From positions 62,001 through 126,000 of the forward strand of contig NZ_JBMOVV010000007.1 in NCBI RefSeq assembly GCF_049472135.1: DNA of 64,000 nucleotides, read 5' to 3'. The stretch is from Arcobacter_B sp049472135. GTDB taxonomy: Bacteria; Campylobacterota; Campylobacteria; Campylobacterales; Arcobacteraceae. Of the stretch, positions 1 to 9,504 are shown in pieces. The position numbers and the translations under genes were made by a program. Position 1 is the stretch's first letter, and every line of letters begins with the position of its first letter. Under the pieces are notes generated by a model, which saw only the letters and a list, made by a program, of their open reading frames with translations, did not search any database and was not told where the DNA came from.

Positions 1-527
1 TACTTATTTTAGATATTAATGTTCCAGATATTAATGGTTTTGAGATTTTAGAGTTTTTACATAAAAAAAATAAAGTTGTTCCAACTATTTATATTTCTGC
101 TTTAATTGATATTGAAGATATCTCAAGAGCTTTTGAACTTGGTTGTTATGATTATTTAAAAAAACCTTTCCACTTAAAAGAGCTTTCATTAAGAATTGAT
201 AAGATTGCTCAATCAAAAATGTTACCACAAAAGGATAAAAAACTATCAGATTCTTATAGTTTTAACCCAAATACTTTAACTCTTTTGTATAATAACGAAG
301 TTCAAAGTCTTACAAAAAGACAAATACAAATTATTCAACTTCTAACAAAGTTTAAAAACTCTGTTGTCAACTATGATATGTTTAGAGAGTTTGTATGGAA
401 TGATGAAATTGATAATGCAACTATCAGAGCAGAAGTTAATAGAGTAAAAAAAGCTTTAAAAGAGGACTTTATTACTAATGTTAGAGGCGTTGGATATATG
501 ATTGAATATGAAAAAGAGAAGGTTTAA
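1..527 (+). CDS. OmpR/PhoB-type response regulator, 5' end outside window
   Basis: The reading frame is open from base 3 to the stop at 525-527, so the start lies left of the window. The visible part begins inside the receiver domain: LILDINVPD places the phosphoacceptor aspartate at codon 12-14, and YLKKPF (about base 150-170) is the conserved lysine-proline turn. The C-terminal part (from about base 240) is a winged-helix DNA-binding domain of the Trans_reg_C type, ending in the typical RGVGYMIE wing. It therefore binds DNA as the output half of a two-component system; its kinase is not in view. It is followed after 2 bases by thiS, with which it has no obvious functional link. An ATG at 219 opens only the output domain and is not the true start. 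Confidence 0.9.
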   Translation, partial: LILDINVPDINGFEILEFLHKKNKVVPTIYISALIDIEDISRAFELGCYDYLKKPFHLKELSLRIDKIAQSKMLPQKDKKLSDSYSFNPNTLTLLYNNEVQSLTKRQIQIIQLLTKFKNSVVNYDMFREFVWNDEIDNATIRAEVNRVKKALKEDFITNVRGVGYMIEYEKEKV

Positions 528-529
528 AT

Positions 530-730
530 ATGACTTTAATTATTAACGGTGAAACAAAAGATTTTGATGAGAATTCAACACTTCAAGATATTATTACATC
601 ATTAAAAATCGAAGATAAAGTTATGGCAGCAGCTGTAAATATGGAGATTGTAAAAAAAGACAATTGGAATACTTGTACTCCAAAAGAGAATGATAAAATC
701 GAATTACTACAATTTGTTGGTGGTGGTTGA
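530..730 (+). CDS. thiS: ThiS sulfur-carrier protein
   Basis: A 66-residue ubiquitin-like protein that carries sulfur as a C-terminal thiocarboxylate to thiazole synthase (ThiG) in thiamine biosynthesis. The length is normal for ThiS, and the protein ends in VGGG, which supplies the essential terminal Gly-Gly that is adenylated by ThiF/MoeB-type enzymes. The start lies 2 bases after the response-regulator stop, with a GAAGG ribosome-binding sequence inside the end of that gene. No other thi gene is visible here. MoaD-like carriers also end in GG, but the short length and sequence favour ThiS. Confidence 0.88.
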   Translation: MTLIINGETKDFDENSTLQDIITSLKIEDKVMAAAVNMEIVKKDNWNTCTPKENDKIELLQFVGGG

Positions 731-736
731 TTTTTC

Positions 737-1069
737 ATGAGTAGGCAAAAAGGAGATTTTGCAGAAAAAAAAGCTATTTCTTTTTTAGAAGAAAAGGGCT
801 TTTGTATTATAGAGCAAAACTTCTATGCTAAAAAACTAGGAGAAATAGATATTATTTGTAAGAAAGATAATATCTATCACTTCTGTGAAGTTAAATCTGC
901 ACCTGATTATGAAACTGCAATAAACAATATACATAAAAATAAACTCTCAAAACTAAAAAGAAGTATAAACTACTATATCCAAACAAAAAATATAAATCCA
1001 ACATTTTGTATTGATGCAATAATTGTATGTGACGAAGAGATTGAGCATTTAGAAAATATTACTTTGTAA
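737..1069 (+). CDS. YraN/UPF0102 family nuclease-like protein
   Basis: A 110-residue protein of the YraN (UPF0102) family, a restriction-endonuclease-like fold of unsettled cellular role. The family core is visible: GEIDII (Glu36, Asp38) followed by CEVK (Glu51, Lys53), the D...ExK metal-binding pattern. The N-terminal QKGDFAEKKAISFLEEKG is also typical of the family. It starts 6 bases after thiS, so it is probably co-transcribed with it. Length is close to the family norm of about 110-130 residues. Confidence 0.82.
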   Translation: MSRQKGDFAEKKAISFLEEKGFCIIEQNFYAKKLGEIDIICKKDNIYHFCEVKSAPDYETAINNIHKNKLSKLKRSINYYIQTKNINPTFCIDAIIVCDEEIEHLENITL

Positions 1070-1125
1070 AAAAAGTAAACAGTTTTATCTTGTAAAAAAA
1101 ATATACTTTAGGATAAAATATATAC

Positions 1126-2721
1126 ATGGAATCAATACTATTTATACTATTTTTATCACTGGCTATTTCATCAATTTTAAATATCATTTTAAAAAAATAT
1201 GAAATTTCTCATATTATTGGCTATATAATCACAGGGATTATAATAACATCAATTTTTAACTTAAGTAAAAACCATAATTTAGATGCACTAAATCTAATTG
1301 CAGAATTTGGTATAGTATTTTTAATGTTTACTATTGGTTTAGAGATGTCAGTTAATAAACTAAAAAAAATCAAAGAACTTTTATTTGTGAATGGTTTTTT
1401 TCAAGTTGCAGTTAGTGCCTTACTTATTTTTTCAATTGCAAAACTTGTATTCTCTATAGATACAGTCTCAGCAATTATCGTTTCATTAGCTTTTTCTTTA
1501 TCATCAACAGCTATTGTTTTAACATATCTAAAACAATCAAAAGACATCTATACGCCATATGGAGAGAAATCAACAGCAATTCTCATATTTCAAGATTTAG
1601 CTGTAATTCCTATACTTTTACTAATAAGTTTTTTATCAAATGATACTTTAGAGTTACAAGATATTATTATAAAAACAACTTTTGCAGCAATTGCTATTAT
1701 AGTTTTTATGTTTACAATAGGTAAAAAAATTGTAAATTGGCTACTTCAATTCTCAACAAAAGCAAGACTTGAAGAGCTATTTATTGGCTCAGTTTTATCA
1801 ATAGTATTTGGAGCGTCTATTTTAGCCCACGAGTTAGGATTTACATATTCATTAGGTGCATTTATTGCAGGTATGATTATAGCTGAAACAAAATATCATA
1901 TAAAAGTTGAGTCTGATATTGCTTCATATAAAGACTTACTTTTAGGTACATTTTTCTTTACTGTTGGAACAAAAATAGATTTACTATATCTTTTTGAAAA
2001 TATAGTATATATAATTTTAATTTTTGCAGGAATTCTTCTTTTAAAAGCATTAGTAATTTATTTCTTAATTAGAAGAAAATCCAATAAAAATGATTCAGTA
2101 AAAGCAGCTCTTGCTTTATGTCAAATAGGTGAGTTTTCATTTGCTGTTTTTGCACTAGCTTCATCAAATGGTATTCTTGATGAGAATCTAAGTAAATTTC
2201 TAATCTTAGTTACTGTTTTATCAATGGTTATAACACCATTTATCGTAAACAATATCTATAAAATAGCTTCATTTTTTGCTGTTGAATATTTTGAATCAGA
2301 TAAAATTACACCAATTAATAAAAAGAACCATACTATTGTTTGTGGTTACTCAAATCTAGGAAGAAGAGTTGCAAGTAAATTAAAAGATAGAGACATTCCA
2401 TTTGTAATAATCTCAGATAACTTAAGACACGTACTAAGTGCTAGAGAAAATGGTCATATGGCATATTTTGGACACTTAGAAAAAGTTCCTGTTTTAGAAT
2501 CTCTAAAAGCAGATGAAGCTTCAAGTATTATTATTACTTTAGATAATGTAGTAAAAAAAAGATTAATTTGTGATTCAATTCTTAAATATAAAAGTGATGC
2601 AAATATAGTTATTAAAATTAATAGCTTTAATGAGAAAAATGAGTTTGAAGATTTAAATATATCTAACTTTGTTCATGCTCATAATAAAATTGCATCATTA
2701 TTAGTAAAAAAGAGTTTATAA
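1126..2721 (+). CDS. KefB/CPA2-type monovalent cation:proton antiporter with TrkA-N domain
   Basis: A 531-residue inner-membrane protein. Residues 1-385 are a run of about 12 hydrophobic helices of the Na+/H+ exchanger (CPA2) fold, with ATAIVL-like and FQDLAVIP motifs around residues 130-165 that are characteristic of the Kef group. From about residue 403, TIVCGYSNLGRRVA is the Rossmann dinucleotide loop of a TrkA-N (RCK) domain, which gates transport by binding NAD(H) or other ligands. There is no C-terminal TrkA-C domain. Potassium efflux or pH homeostasis is the likely role; the ion is not decided by sequence. It is convergent with the chemoreceptor gene, the stops being 3 bases apart. Confidence 0.85.
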   Translation: MESILFILFLSLAISSILNIILKKYEISHIIGYIITGIIITSIFNLSKNHNLDALNLIAEFGIVFLMFTIGLEMSVNKLKKIKELLFVNGFFQVAVSALLIFSIAKLVFSIDTVSAIIVSLAFSLSSTAIVLTYLKQSKDIYTPYGEKSTAILIFQDLAVIPILLLISFLSNDTLELQDIIIKTTFAAIAIIVFMFTIGKKIVNWLLQFSTKARLEELFIGSVLSIVFGASILAHELGFTYSLGAFIAGMIIAETKYHIKVESDIASYKDLLLGTFFFTVGTKIDLLYLFENIVYIILIFAGILLLKALVIYFLIRRKSNKNDSVKAALALCQIGEFSFAVFALASSNGILDENLSKFLILVTVLSMVITPFIVNNIYKIASFFAVEYFESDKITPINKKNHTIVCGYSNLGRRVASKLKDRDIPFVIISDNLRHVLSARENGHMAYFGHLEKVPVLESLKADEASSIIITLDNVVKKRLICDSILKYKSDANIVIKINSFNEKNEFEDLNISNFVHAHNKIASLLVKKSL

Positions 2722-2724
2722 GGC

Positions 2725-5229
2725 TTATTTGCCTTTAAACTCTTTACTATTTGTATCTTCTACGACTCTTAATGCTATTTGATTAGTTTGCTCAGCAATT
2801 GTTTTTGTTTCTGTTGCAACAGAAGCATTTTGTTGTGTTTGTCTATCTAACATATTGATTGCATCATTGATTTGTTCAACTCCAGTTTGTTGTTCACTTG
2901 AAGCAGAAGCCACATCTTTTATAAGTTCAATAGTTTCAGTAATACTCTCATTTAAATCTGAATATCCCTTAATCATATTTTCTGAAATTTGTTTTCCTTC
3001 ATTTGCTTTAGATGTTGCATTTTCAACAATTGATTTTATCTCATTAGCAGCTTCAGCACTTCTACTTGCTAGGTTTCTAACTTCTTGAGCAACTACGGCA
3101 AACCCTTTTCCTGCTTCACCTGCTGTTGCTGCTTCAACTGCTGCGTTTAAAGAAAGAATATTCGTTTGAAAAGCAATTTGATCAATTACTAAAATAGCCT
3201 CACTAATTGATTGTACTTGTTCATTTATCTCTTCCATTGCTGTTGTAGTACTTGAAGCTAAGTTCTCACCATCACTTACTGATTTTGTAAGTTGATTTGT
3301 TTTACTGCTCATTTCATTTATTTTTTGAGTATTTGTAGCAACTAAACTAGTAATCTCTTCTAATGCTGCAGCTGTTTCTTCTAAAGATGCTGCGGCTTCA
3401 TTTGAGCTTGTATTTAAAGACTCAACATTTCCTAGAAGTTTTTCTGAACCATTTTGTAAAATTAGTCCGTTTTTCTTATTATCAACTAACATTTCTGTTA
3501 TTGAGTCACCTAAATTATTAATTCCATCAATTAGTTTAGATAACTCTCCTTTTAAATCTTTTTTATCAACTTGGTGTAAATAGTTATAGTTTGTATACTC
3601 ATTTAAAACTGCAAGGATATTATTTATGTTTCCATCAAGGTTTATAAGCATTGTATTAATTAACTCTTTTAAATCATTTAAACCTTTATTTGATGAACTT
3701 AGATTAATTCTTTGTGATAAATCACCAGAATTTACACTATTAATTACTCTACTTGCATCATTTATTAAACTCTTTTCTTCTTCTATACTTTTCTTAGTTA
3801 ATTCAATATTTTCATTTACTGCTTGAGCCATTGAACCTATTTCATCATTTGAACTAATTTTTAAAAGTTCAATTTTGTCTGTTTTTTTATTTACATAGTT
3901 GAAGAAATTAAGTAAAGATGATTGGAAACCTTGTAAAGGTTTTAATACTAGACTATTAAAGAAATATAGTGTAACTAAAGCAACAATTATAATAATAACT
4001 AAAGATAAAATTGAAATAATATTTCTTAGTTCATATGCAGGAGATAAAGCCTCTTCTTCATCAATTTCAGCAACAATTGCCCATTTTACTGTATCAAAAA
4101 TATTTATTGTTGAAGAGATACTTAATACATCTATTCCTCTATAATCTGTAACTATATCTCTATAATCATTATTTGATAAGGCACTTTGAACAGAAGCTGT
4201 TTTTACTTCCCATACACCAATAGTACTTCCTAAGCTCTGTACTACCTCATCTTTTATATCTTTAACAAACCTTGAGTTATTTCTCATTTTATAATCACTA
4301 CCAACTAGATATACTTCACCACTTTCACCTAATCCAGCTTTTTTAAACTTATTATCAAAGTTCATAATATCATTTATTTTATCAACTGGCATTTGGAAAA
4401 TTAAAACACCTTTTTTCTCATTTTCAATATATATTGGTGTTGCAATAAAAGAAGCTGCTGAGTTATAACTTGGTTCATAAGGAGCAAAATCATCAAAAGC
4501 TAATTGTCCCTTTGATAAACCTAATGCTTTTTTATAAGCTTTTGCAATTCCAGTATTTGAGTAAACACCTGATTTTAGATTTGTTGCAAAATCTTTTTCT
4601 TTAAAGTCTGTATAGATTAAATTTCCTTGTAAATCAACCATAAAAATATCATATAAAGAGAATTCATTTAAATACTTATCAAATGTTAAATGATATTTCT
4701 TATGAGCCTTCATATATGAAGATTCAAAAGATGCATCATATACAAGACCATTTTTTTCACCAAGCTTTTCTTTATTATTTGTAATAAAAATATATTGAGC
4801 AATTAAAGCATCATTTATAGAAGGTAAATAAGAAGATATATCTTTTCTGCTTTGAGAATTTGGAACTTCATAGTTAACACTATCTAAATAGTTTTTATTA
4901 AAATCTCTTTTTAAAGACTCCTTTACCATTGATATATCAATATCAATTTCACTACTTAATTTATAGAATCCATCTTCAAAATCAAGAAATGCTTCTTGTG
5001 TAGATTTTGTATTTGCTAGTGAAACTAGTAAAGATTTAAGTGAATCAAAATAGTTATTAACTTCACTTGCCTTTGTAGTTTCTATTGATCTTAATTTATT
5101 ATATTCTGCTTCAAGTAAGGCTTCTGTAGATTTATTTACTGCTAATAATGTAATAAAAACACCTAATATAAGTAAGCCTATAACCGTAACTAAAGTAAGT
5201 TTTATTTTAATAGACATGTTGCTAAACAT
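2725..5229 (-). CDS. Methyl-accepting chemotaxis protein with large periplasmic sensor
   Basis: An 834-residue chemoreceptor. An N-terminal membrane helix (about residues 10-32) is followed by a periplasmic region of about 370 residues resembling a double Cache ligand sensor, a second membrane helix (about 402-426), a HAMP linker, and a long coiled-coil signalling domain. The highly conserved hairpin tip is present near residues 685-720 (VVAQEVRNLASRSAEAANEI), where CheA and CheW bind. The C terminus (SKEFKGK) has no CheR/CheB-binding pentapeptide. AAGGAG stands upstream of the ATG. The gene is alone between two convergent or tandem genes, and the ligand cannot be told from sequence. Confidence 0.93.
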   Translation of the reverse strand: MFSNMSIKIKLTLVTVIGLLILGVFITLLAVNKSTEALLEAEYNKLRSIETTKASEVNNYFDSLKSLLVSLANTKSTQEAFLDFEDGFYKLSSEIDIDISMVKESLKRDFNKNYLDSVNYEVPNSQSRKDISSYLPSINDALIAQYIFITNNKEKLGEKNGLVYDASFESSYMKAHKKYHLTFDKYLNEFSLYDIFMVDLQGNLIYTDFKEKDFATNLKSGVYSNTGIAKAYKKALGLSKGQLAFDDFAPYEPSYNSAASFIATPIYIENEKKGVLIFQMPVDKINDIMNFDNKFKKAGLGESGEVYLVGSDYKMRNNSRFVKDIKDEVVQSLGSTIGVWEVKTASVQSALSNNDYRDIVTDYRGIDVLSISSTINIFDTVKWAIVAEIDEEEALSPAYELRNIISILSLVIIIIVALVTLYFFNSLVLKPLQGFQSSLLNFFNYVNKKTDKIELLKISSNDEIGSMAQAVNENIELTKKSIEEEKSLINDASRVINSVNSGDLSQRINLSSSNKGLNDLKELINTMLINLDGNINNILAVLNEYTNYNYLHQVDKKDLKGELSKLIDGINNLGDSITEMLVDNKKNGLILQNGSEKLLGNVESLNTSSNEAAASLEETAAALEEITSLVATNTQKINEMSSKTNQLTKSVSDGENLASSTTTAMEEINEQVQSISEAILVIDQIAFQTNILSLNAAVEAATAGEAGKGFAVVAQEVRNLASRSAEAANEIKSIVENATSKANEGKQISENMIKGYSDLNESITETIELIKDVASASSEQQTGVEQINDAINMLDRQTQQNASVATETKTIAEQTNQIALRVVEDTNSKEFKGK

Positions 5230-5297
5230 TTGTTCTCCTTTTAATGCAGTATTTTATCTACATATTCTATCACAAAAGTATCACATTTAATATAACA

Positions 5298-6473
5298 CTA
5301 TTTTTTTATTACTTTTTTTGATAAAAGAAGAATTAAAACTCCAAAAGATACAATAGCAGCTGTTAAGTATAAAGCATAGTCATAATTACCTGTAAGTTTT
5401 GTCAAACTTACTGCATATAAAGGAGCTGTAACTTGCCCTATTCCATAAGCTGTAGTTAATGCTCCCATTAGCATTACAGGGTTTTTCTTAGCTAGTTGTC
5501 CACCTAAATTCATAAATAAAGCAACTAATCCAACAAAAGTTCCACCATAAAAAACTCCACATAAAAGATTTAAATACATATTTGTTGTAAGCGTTGGTAT
5601 TAAAATTCCAATAACTTGAAGACTCATAGCTAAAATGATTATATTCACACTTCCATACTTATAAGCTAATCTCATCCATATTATAGAAGAAGGAATACCA
5701 GCTAGTCCTACTAAAAGCCACGATAAAGCCGCAATTTCTTCTAAACCTTCAATAGATTTTAAAATCGTTGGAAGAAATGTTCCTTGAACAACAAAACCAA
5801 CACCTTCTGTAAAGTATGCAGCAATTAAAATAACTACAAAAGGAGAAAATATAGCCTTATTAAAAGGGTGTTTTTCATTTGATGTTGCAACTTTTTTATC
5901 AAAAGACAATATATATAAAGGATAAAAACAAACAAGAGCTGCACTTAAAGTTAAAATAATCCAAGAGTTCTGCCATGAAGAGTACTCTAAAACAAATCTA
6001 CTTATAATATCAGAACTAGCTAAAGCAATTCCAATACCAGAAAAATATATCCCCATAGCTTTTGTTTTATCTTCAAAGTTCAATTTTACCATCACAATTG
6101 CAGCACCAACAATAAGTGCCATTGCAGCCGCAAAACCAGCAACTACTCTTGAAACTAACCATAAGATATCATTTGATGTAACACCTAAGACTAAAGTAGT
6201 TACAATACATAAAACTATACCTAATCTAAAATATTTTACTTTTGTATCTATGTCTTTTATAAAAATGGCAAAAATTGCTCCACTTAAATATCCTACATAA
6301 TTTAGTGAAGCTAATACACCTGAAAAAGTTAATGTTAAAGCTTCATCATCAAGCATTGCAGGAAGCAAAGAAGTATAAGAAAACCTTGCAACCCCAACTC
6401 CAATAAAAAGTCCTATAATTCCAGCAAGTAAAATATTAAAATTACTATTTTTATCAAGTAGATTAATTCTCAT
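5298..6473 (-). CDS. MFS transporter, YbfB/YjiJ-type
   Basis: A 391-residue major facilitator superfamily protein with about 12 hydrophobic helices. The first helices carry GVGVARFSYTSLLPAM, the hallmark of the YbfB/YjiJ group of putative exporters. Its start overlaps the end of the upstream AraC-type regulator by 11 bases, so translation is probably coupled. This pairing suggests that the regulator controls the transporter in response to the transported compound. Substrate unknown. Confidence 0.85.
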   Translation of the reverse strand: MRINLLDKNSNFNILLAGIIGLFIGVGVARFSYTSLLPAMLDDEALTLTFSGVLASLNYVGYLSGAIFAIFIKDIDTKVKYFRLGIVLCIVTTLVLGVTSNDILWLVSRVVAGFAAAMALIVGAAIVMVKLNFEDKTKAMGIYFSGIGIALASSDIISRFVLEYSSWQNSWIILTLSAALVCFYPLYILSFDKKVATSNEKHPFNKAIFSPFVVILIAAYFTEGVGFVVQGTFLPTILKSIEGLEEIAALSWLLVGLAGIPSSIIWMRLAYKYGSVNIIILAMSLQVIGILIPTLTTNMYLNLLCGVFYGGTFVGLVALFMNLGGQLAKKNPVMLMGALTTAYGIGQVTAPLYAVSLTKLTGNYDYALYLTAAIVSFGVLILLLSKKVIKK

Positions 6474-7275
6474 TTTTTTTAATTTCCTTTTGATATGCCT
6501 TTGGCGTTATTGCAAAAACTTTTTTAAAAACATTTGTTAAGTGACTTTGGTCGTAAAAACCAACTTCAATAGCTGCTTGACTTATATCAACACCATCTGA
6601 AATTAATTTTTTTGCCCTATGAACTCTTTTATTAACAATATAAGCATTAGCTGATAAACCAAAATCTTGATTACAAACCCTAATAATATGATAAGGACTA
6701 AAGCCCAATTCGTTTGCTATTTTTGATAATGTTAATTTTGAAGATATATTATTTTCTATATACTCTTTAAAGTCTTTTGCTATTTTTGTTGTATTATCAA
6801 TATTTAGAAACTCATCTTTTTTACAAAACTTTGAGAAAATATCTTTTAAAAACTCTAATAGTAAAAGCTCTTTTTTAATACTATCATTTGAAGAGTTTAA
6901 AAAATCAAAAAGAGTAAAAAAACTCTCAAGTAATAAGCTATTTTCAATTTTATTAGGTAAAAGAAAAATTTCATTAGTTTTATATGTAATACTTTGCAGA
7001 TTTTTATACCAATTCCTATCTATATAAATCACATAATAATCTTCACTAAAATCATTGGAAATAGAAAAATGAACTTCATTTGGATTTATAATCACTAAAG
7101 AATTTTCATCTAATATTATCTTCTCATCATTTATAACAATAGTTGCACTGCCTTTTTTTAGGCCAAGAAAACAGATTAAATTATGATAATGTTTTTGTGA
7201 ACACTCATGAAATTTTTTACTATATTTAAGCTCTAAATAGTCTAAATCTTTTATTTTTAATATTCTATTATTCAT
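6463..7275 (-). CDS. AraC-family transcriptional regulator
   Basis: A 270-residue protein with an N-terminal cupin-like ligand domain (about 1-110, including a CSQKHYHN region) and a C-terminal pair of helix-turn-helix motifs: LTLSKIANELGFSPYHIIRV near residues 178-198 and ISQAAIEVGFYDQSHLTNVFKK cut by the family signature near 225-247. The tail FAITPKAYQKE is typical of AraC proteins. It is the first gene of a two-gene operon with the overlapping MFS transporter and is divergent from the bioF-like gene, so it may act on its own promoter or on the exporter. Confidence 0.9.
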   Translation of the reverse strand: MNNRILKIKDLDYLELKYSKKFHECSQKHYHNLICFLGLKKGSATIVINDEKIILDENSLVIINPNEVHFSISNDFSEDYYVIYIDRNWYKNLQSITYKTNEIFLLPNKIENSLLLESFFTLFDFLNSSNDSIKKELLLLEFLKDIFSKFCKKDEFLNIDNTTKIAKDFKEYIENNISSKLTLSKIANELGFSPYHIIRVCNQDFGLSANAYIVNKRVHRAKKLISDGVDISQAAIEVGFYDQSHLTNVFKKVFAITPKAYQKEIKKNEN

Positions 7276-7333
7276 GGTAAAAATAATACATGATTGTTTG
7301 TTAAAAGTCTTGTAAAATATTGCTATATATTAT

Positions 7334-7370
7334 AAAGATGAATGTAATGAGCGAATACATTCATCTTTTT
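7334..7370 (+). terminator. Perfect 13-bp hairpin with T-run in a divergent promoter region
   Basis: AAAGATGAATGTA (7334-7346) and its exact complement TACATTCATCTTT (7356-7368) flank a 9-base loop, followed by two more T residues. It looks like an intrinsic terminator on the plus strand, yet no plus-strand gene lies upstream of it in this divergent intergenic region (7276-7496). It could end a short RNA or a leader of the bioF-like gene, or act as a DNA operator. Confidence 0.5.
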
Positions 7371-7496
7371 AAAGGACGTATATAAAATTAGTAAAACAAG
7401 TATAACTATATAAAGTAGCAATAAACTAGCAACTAAATGATTCTAAAATTATTCAACTAAATTTTATGATTTTTTAGTTAACATATACAAACACTT

Positions 7497-8603
7497 ATGG
7501 AGAATTTTTTGTATTCAAAAGAACTACTTTCAATTAAAAAATCAAATCGATATAGAACAAGAGACATATTCGATGAAGAGTTAATTGACTTAGCTTCCAA
7601 TGACTATTTAGGTCTTGCTTCCAATGTAAATATCTTCCAAAATGCTTACGAAAGAGTACTAAAACAAAAGTACTATTCCCCTAAAGCTTCTATGCTAGTA
7701 AATGGCTATAACCCAATTCATAAAGAGTTTGAAGAAAAACTTTGTAAAGTTAATAAATTTGAAGCCGCAGTTTGTGTTGGCTCTGGTTTTTTAGCAAATA
7801 TTTCAATGATTGAAGCTTTATGTAGAAAAAATGATACTCTATTTATTGATGATGATTATCATGCAAGTGGGATTTTAGCTACAAAACTTCTAAAAGATGA
7901 ACAAGTTGTTATCTTCAAACATAATGATGAAAAAGATTTAGAAGAAAAGCTAAAAGCCTGCACAAGAAAGGGTAGAAAAATCGTAGCTATTGAGGGTGTT
8001 TACTCTATGGGAGGAGATGTAGCTAAAGAAGAAATTTTCCACATCTCAGAGAATTATAATGCTTTACTTATTGTAGATGAAGCACATAGTTCTGGTGTTT
8101 TAGGAGAAAATCTCTTAGGGATTTTTGACTACTATAAAATCAAACCTAATAAACTTCACATCAAAATGGGTACATTAGGAAAAGCTTACGGCTCATATGG
8201 AGCTTATATTTTAGCTTCAAATGAAATAATAGAGTTCTTACAAAATAGAGCAAAACCTATTATTTATTCTACTGCACCATCTCTTTTTGATATTTCTATG
8301 GGTTTAGAATCTTTAAAACATATAGTAGAAAATAAACAAACACTAAAAGAAAACATAAATAAAAATCTTAAAATTGTAAAAGAAATTCTAGGTATTACTT
8401 CACAAAGTCTAATTATTCCAATTGAAGTAGCAGACAACAAAAAAGTTAAAGAAATACAAAAAAAGCTTCAAGAAAAAGGCTTTGTTGTTGGAGCAATTAG
8501 GCAACCAACAGTAAAGATTGCGATTATAAGACTTATAGCTAAAATTGATATTGAAGAAGAAAACTTAAGAAATGTTTGTAATTTAATAAAGGAACTTTTA
8601 TGA
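7497..8603 (+). CDS. bioF: BioF-like 8-amino-7-oxononanoate synthase (alpha-oxoamine synthase family)
   Basis: A 368-residue PLP enzyme of the alpha-oxoamine synthase family, which condenses an acyl thioester with an amino acid. ASNDYLGLA (residues 33-41), VDEAHSSGVLG (about 193-203) and GTLGKAYGSYG (about 223-233, with the PLP-binding lysine at about 227) are all present. Length fits BioF, which makes KAPA in biotin synthesis. Glycine C-acetyltransferase and related enzymes share these motifs, and no other bio gene is nearby, so the substrate assignment is by likeness. The ATG has no clear ribosome-binding site. The next gene overlaps its stop by 4 bases. Confidence 0.82.
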   Translation: MENFLYSKELLSIKKSNRYRTRDIFDEELIDLASNDYLGLASNVNIFQNAYERVLKQKYYSPKASMLVNGYNPIHKEFEEKLCKVNKFEAAVCVGSGFLANISMIEALCRKNDTLFIDDDYHASGILATKLLKDEQVVIFKHNDEKDLEEKLKACTRKGRKIVAIEGVYSMGGDVAKEEIFHISENYNALLIVDEAHSSGVLGENLLGIFDYYKIKPNKLHIKMGTLGKAYGSYGAYILASNEIIEFLQNRAKPIIYSTAPSLFDISMGLESLKHIVENKQTLKENINKNLKIVKEILGITSQSLIIPIEVADNKKVKEIQKKLQEKGFVVGAIRQPTVKIAIIRLIAKIDIEEENLRNVCNLIKELL

Positions 8604-8842
8604 AAATTCTAATTTTATTAATGGCATTTTTAACATTTAGTTTCTCAAATGAATTTAGCAAAATAAAGAATTGTGAAAAGATTCAATTATCTAGGTATAC
8701 AGTTTTGGTATCTTGTCATCAAATAGATTATATTATTGAATATACACTGCAAGATGATGAAGAGAAAGACAATATTAAAAAAATTACAGCATTAACTGTA
8801 AATGATAAAAAAATAATAATGGATAAGAGTAAAATAAAATGA
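8600..8842 (+). CDS. Small exported protein, unknown function
   Basis: An 80-residue protein that I do not recognise. The first 17 residues (MKILILLMAFLTFSFSN) form a signal peptide or short membrane anchor, with a likely cleavage near SFSN. Two cysteines in the mature part could form a disulfide. The ATGA overlaps with bioF upstream and with the carbonic anhydrase gene downstream (4 bases each) show it is translated as part of the operon. Confidence 0.7.
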   Translation: MKILILLMAFLTFSFSNEFSKIKNCEKIQLSRYTVLVSCHQIDYIIEYTLQDDEEKDNIKKITALTVNDKKIIMDKSKIK

Positions 8843-9495
8843 TTTTAAAACAACTAATTAAAGGACACCAAAAGTTCCAACAAAATAAGGTTCCAAAGTG
8901 GCAAGATGAATTAAATGAGTTAGTAATTAATGGACAAAAACCACAAGTTTTATTTGTAGGTTGTTCAGATAGTAGATTAACTCCTGATTTAATGTTAAAT
9001 ACTAAACCAGGTGATATGTTTATTTTAAGAAATGTTGGTAACTTTATTCCACCATTTAAACATGATGAAGATTTCCATGGAAGTGCTGCTGCTATTGAAT
9101 ATGCAGTTGCTGTTCTTGGAGTAAAACATATTATTGTATGTGGTCATACTCACTGTGGAGCATGTAAGAGCTTATATGAATATGATGACATTCCAGATAC
9201 AACTTCTTTAGTTCATGTAAAAACATGGCTTAAACTTGGAATGGCTGCAAAAGAGAAGACTTTAGCAGATAAAAAATTCACAACTGAAGAAGAAATGTAT
9301 AGAATTACAGAAAGAAACTCTATTAAACATCAATTAAAAAACCTTTTAACATACCCTGATGTAAAACAAAAGGTTGAAAACGGTACTTTAGAGATTCACG
9401 GATGGCACTATGATGTAGGAAATGGTGAAATCGATTATTTAGATAAAAAAGAAAACCAGTTTAAACCTCTAAAAGAAATGAAAATAGAAGATTAG
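8839..9495 (+). CDS. Beta-class carbonic anhydrase
   Basis: A 218-residue zinc enzyme that interconverts CO2 and bicarbonate. The zinc ligands are clear: CSDSR (Cys42, with the Asp44-Arg46 dyad) and GHTHCGAC (His103 and Cys106). The length is usual for bacterial beta-carbonic anhydrases, and Campylobacter and Helicobacter have close relatives that aid growth at changing CO2 levels. It lies in the bioF-mqnE operon with a 4-base overlap upstream. Bicarbonate supply for carboxylases is the plausible role. Confidence 0.93.
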   Translation: MILKQLIKGHQKFQQNKVPKWQDELNELVINGQKPQVLFVGCSDSRLTPDLMLNTKPGDMFILRNVGNFIPPFKHDEDFHGSAAAIEYAVAVLGVKHIIVCGHTHCGACKSLYEYDDIPDTTSLVHVKTWLKLGMAAKEKTLADKKFTTEEEMYRITERNSIKHQLKNLLTYPDVKQKVENGTLEIHGWHYDVGNGEIDYLDKKENQFKPLKEMKIED

Positions 9496-9504
9496 GAATA
9501 AAAT

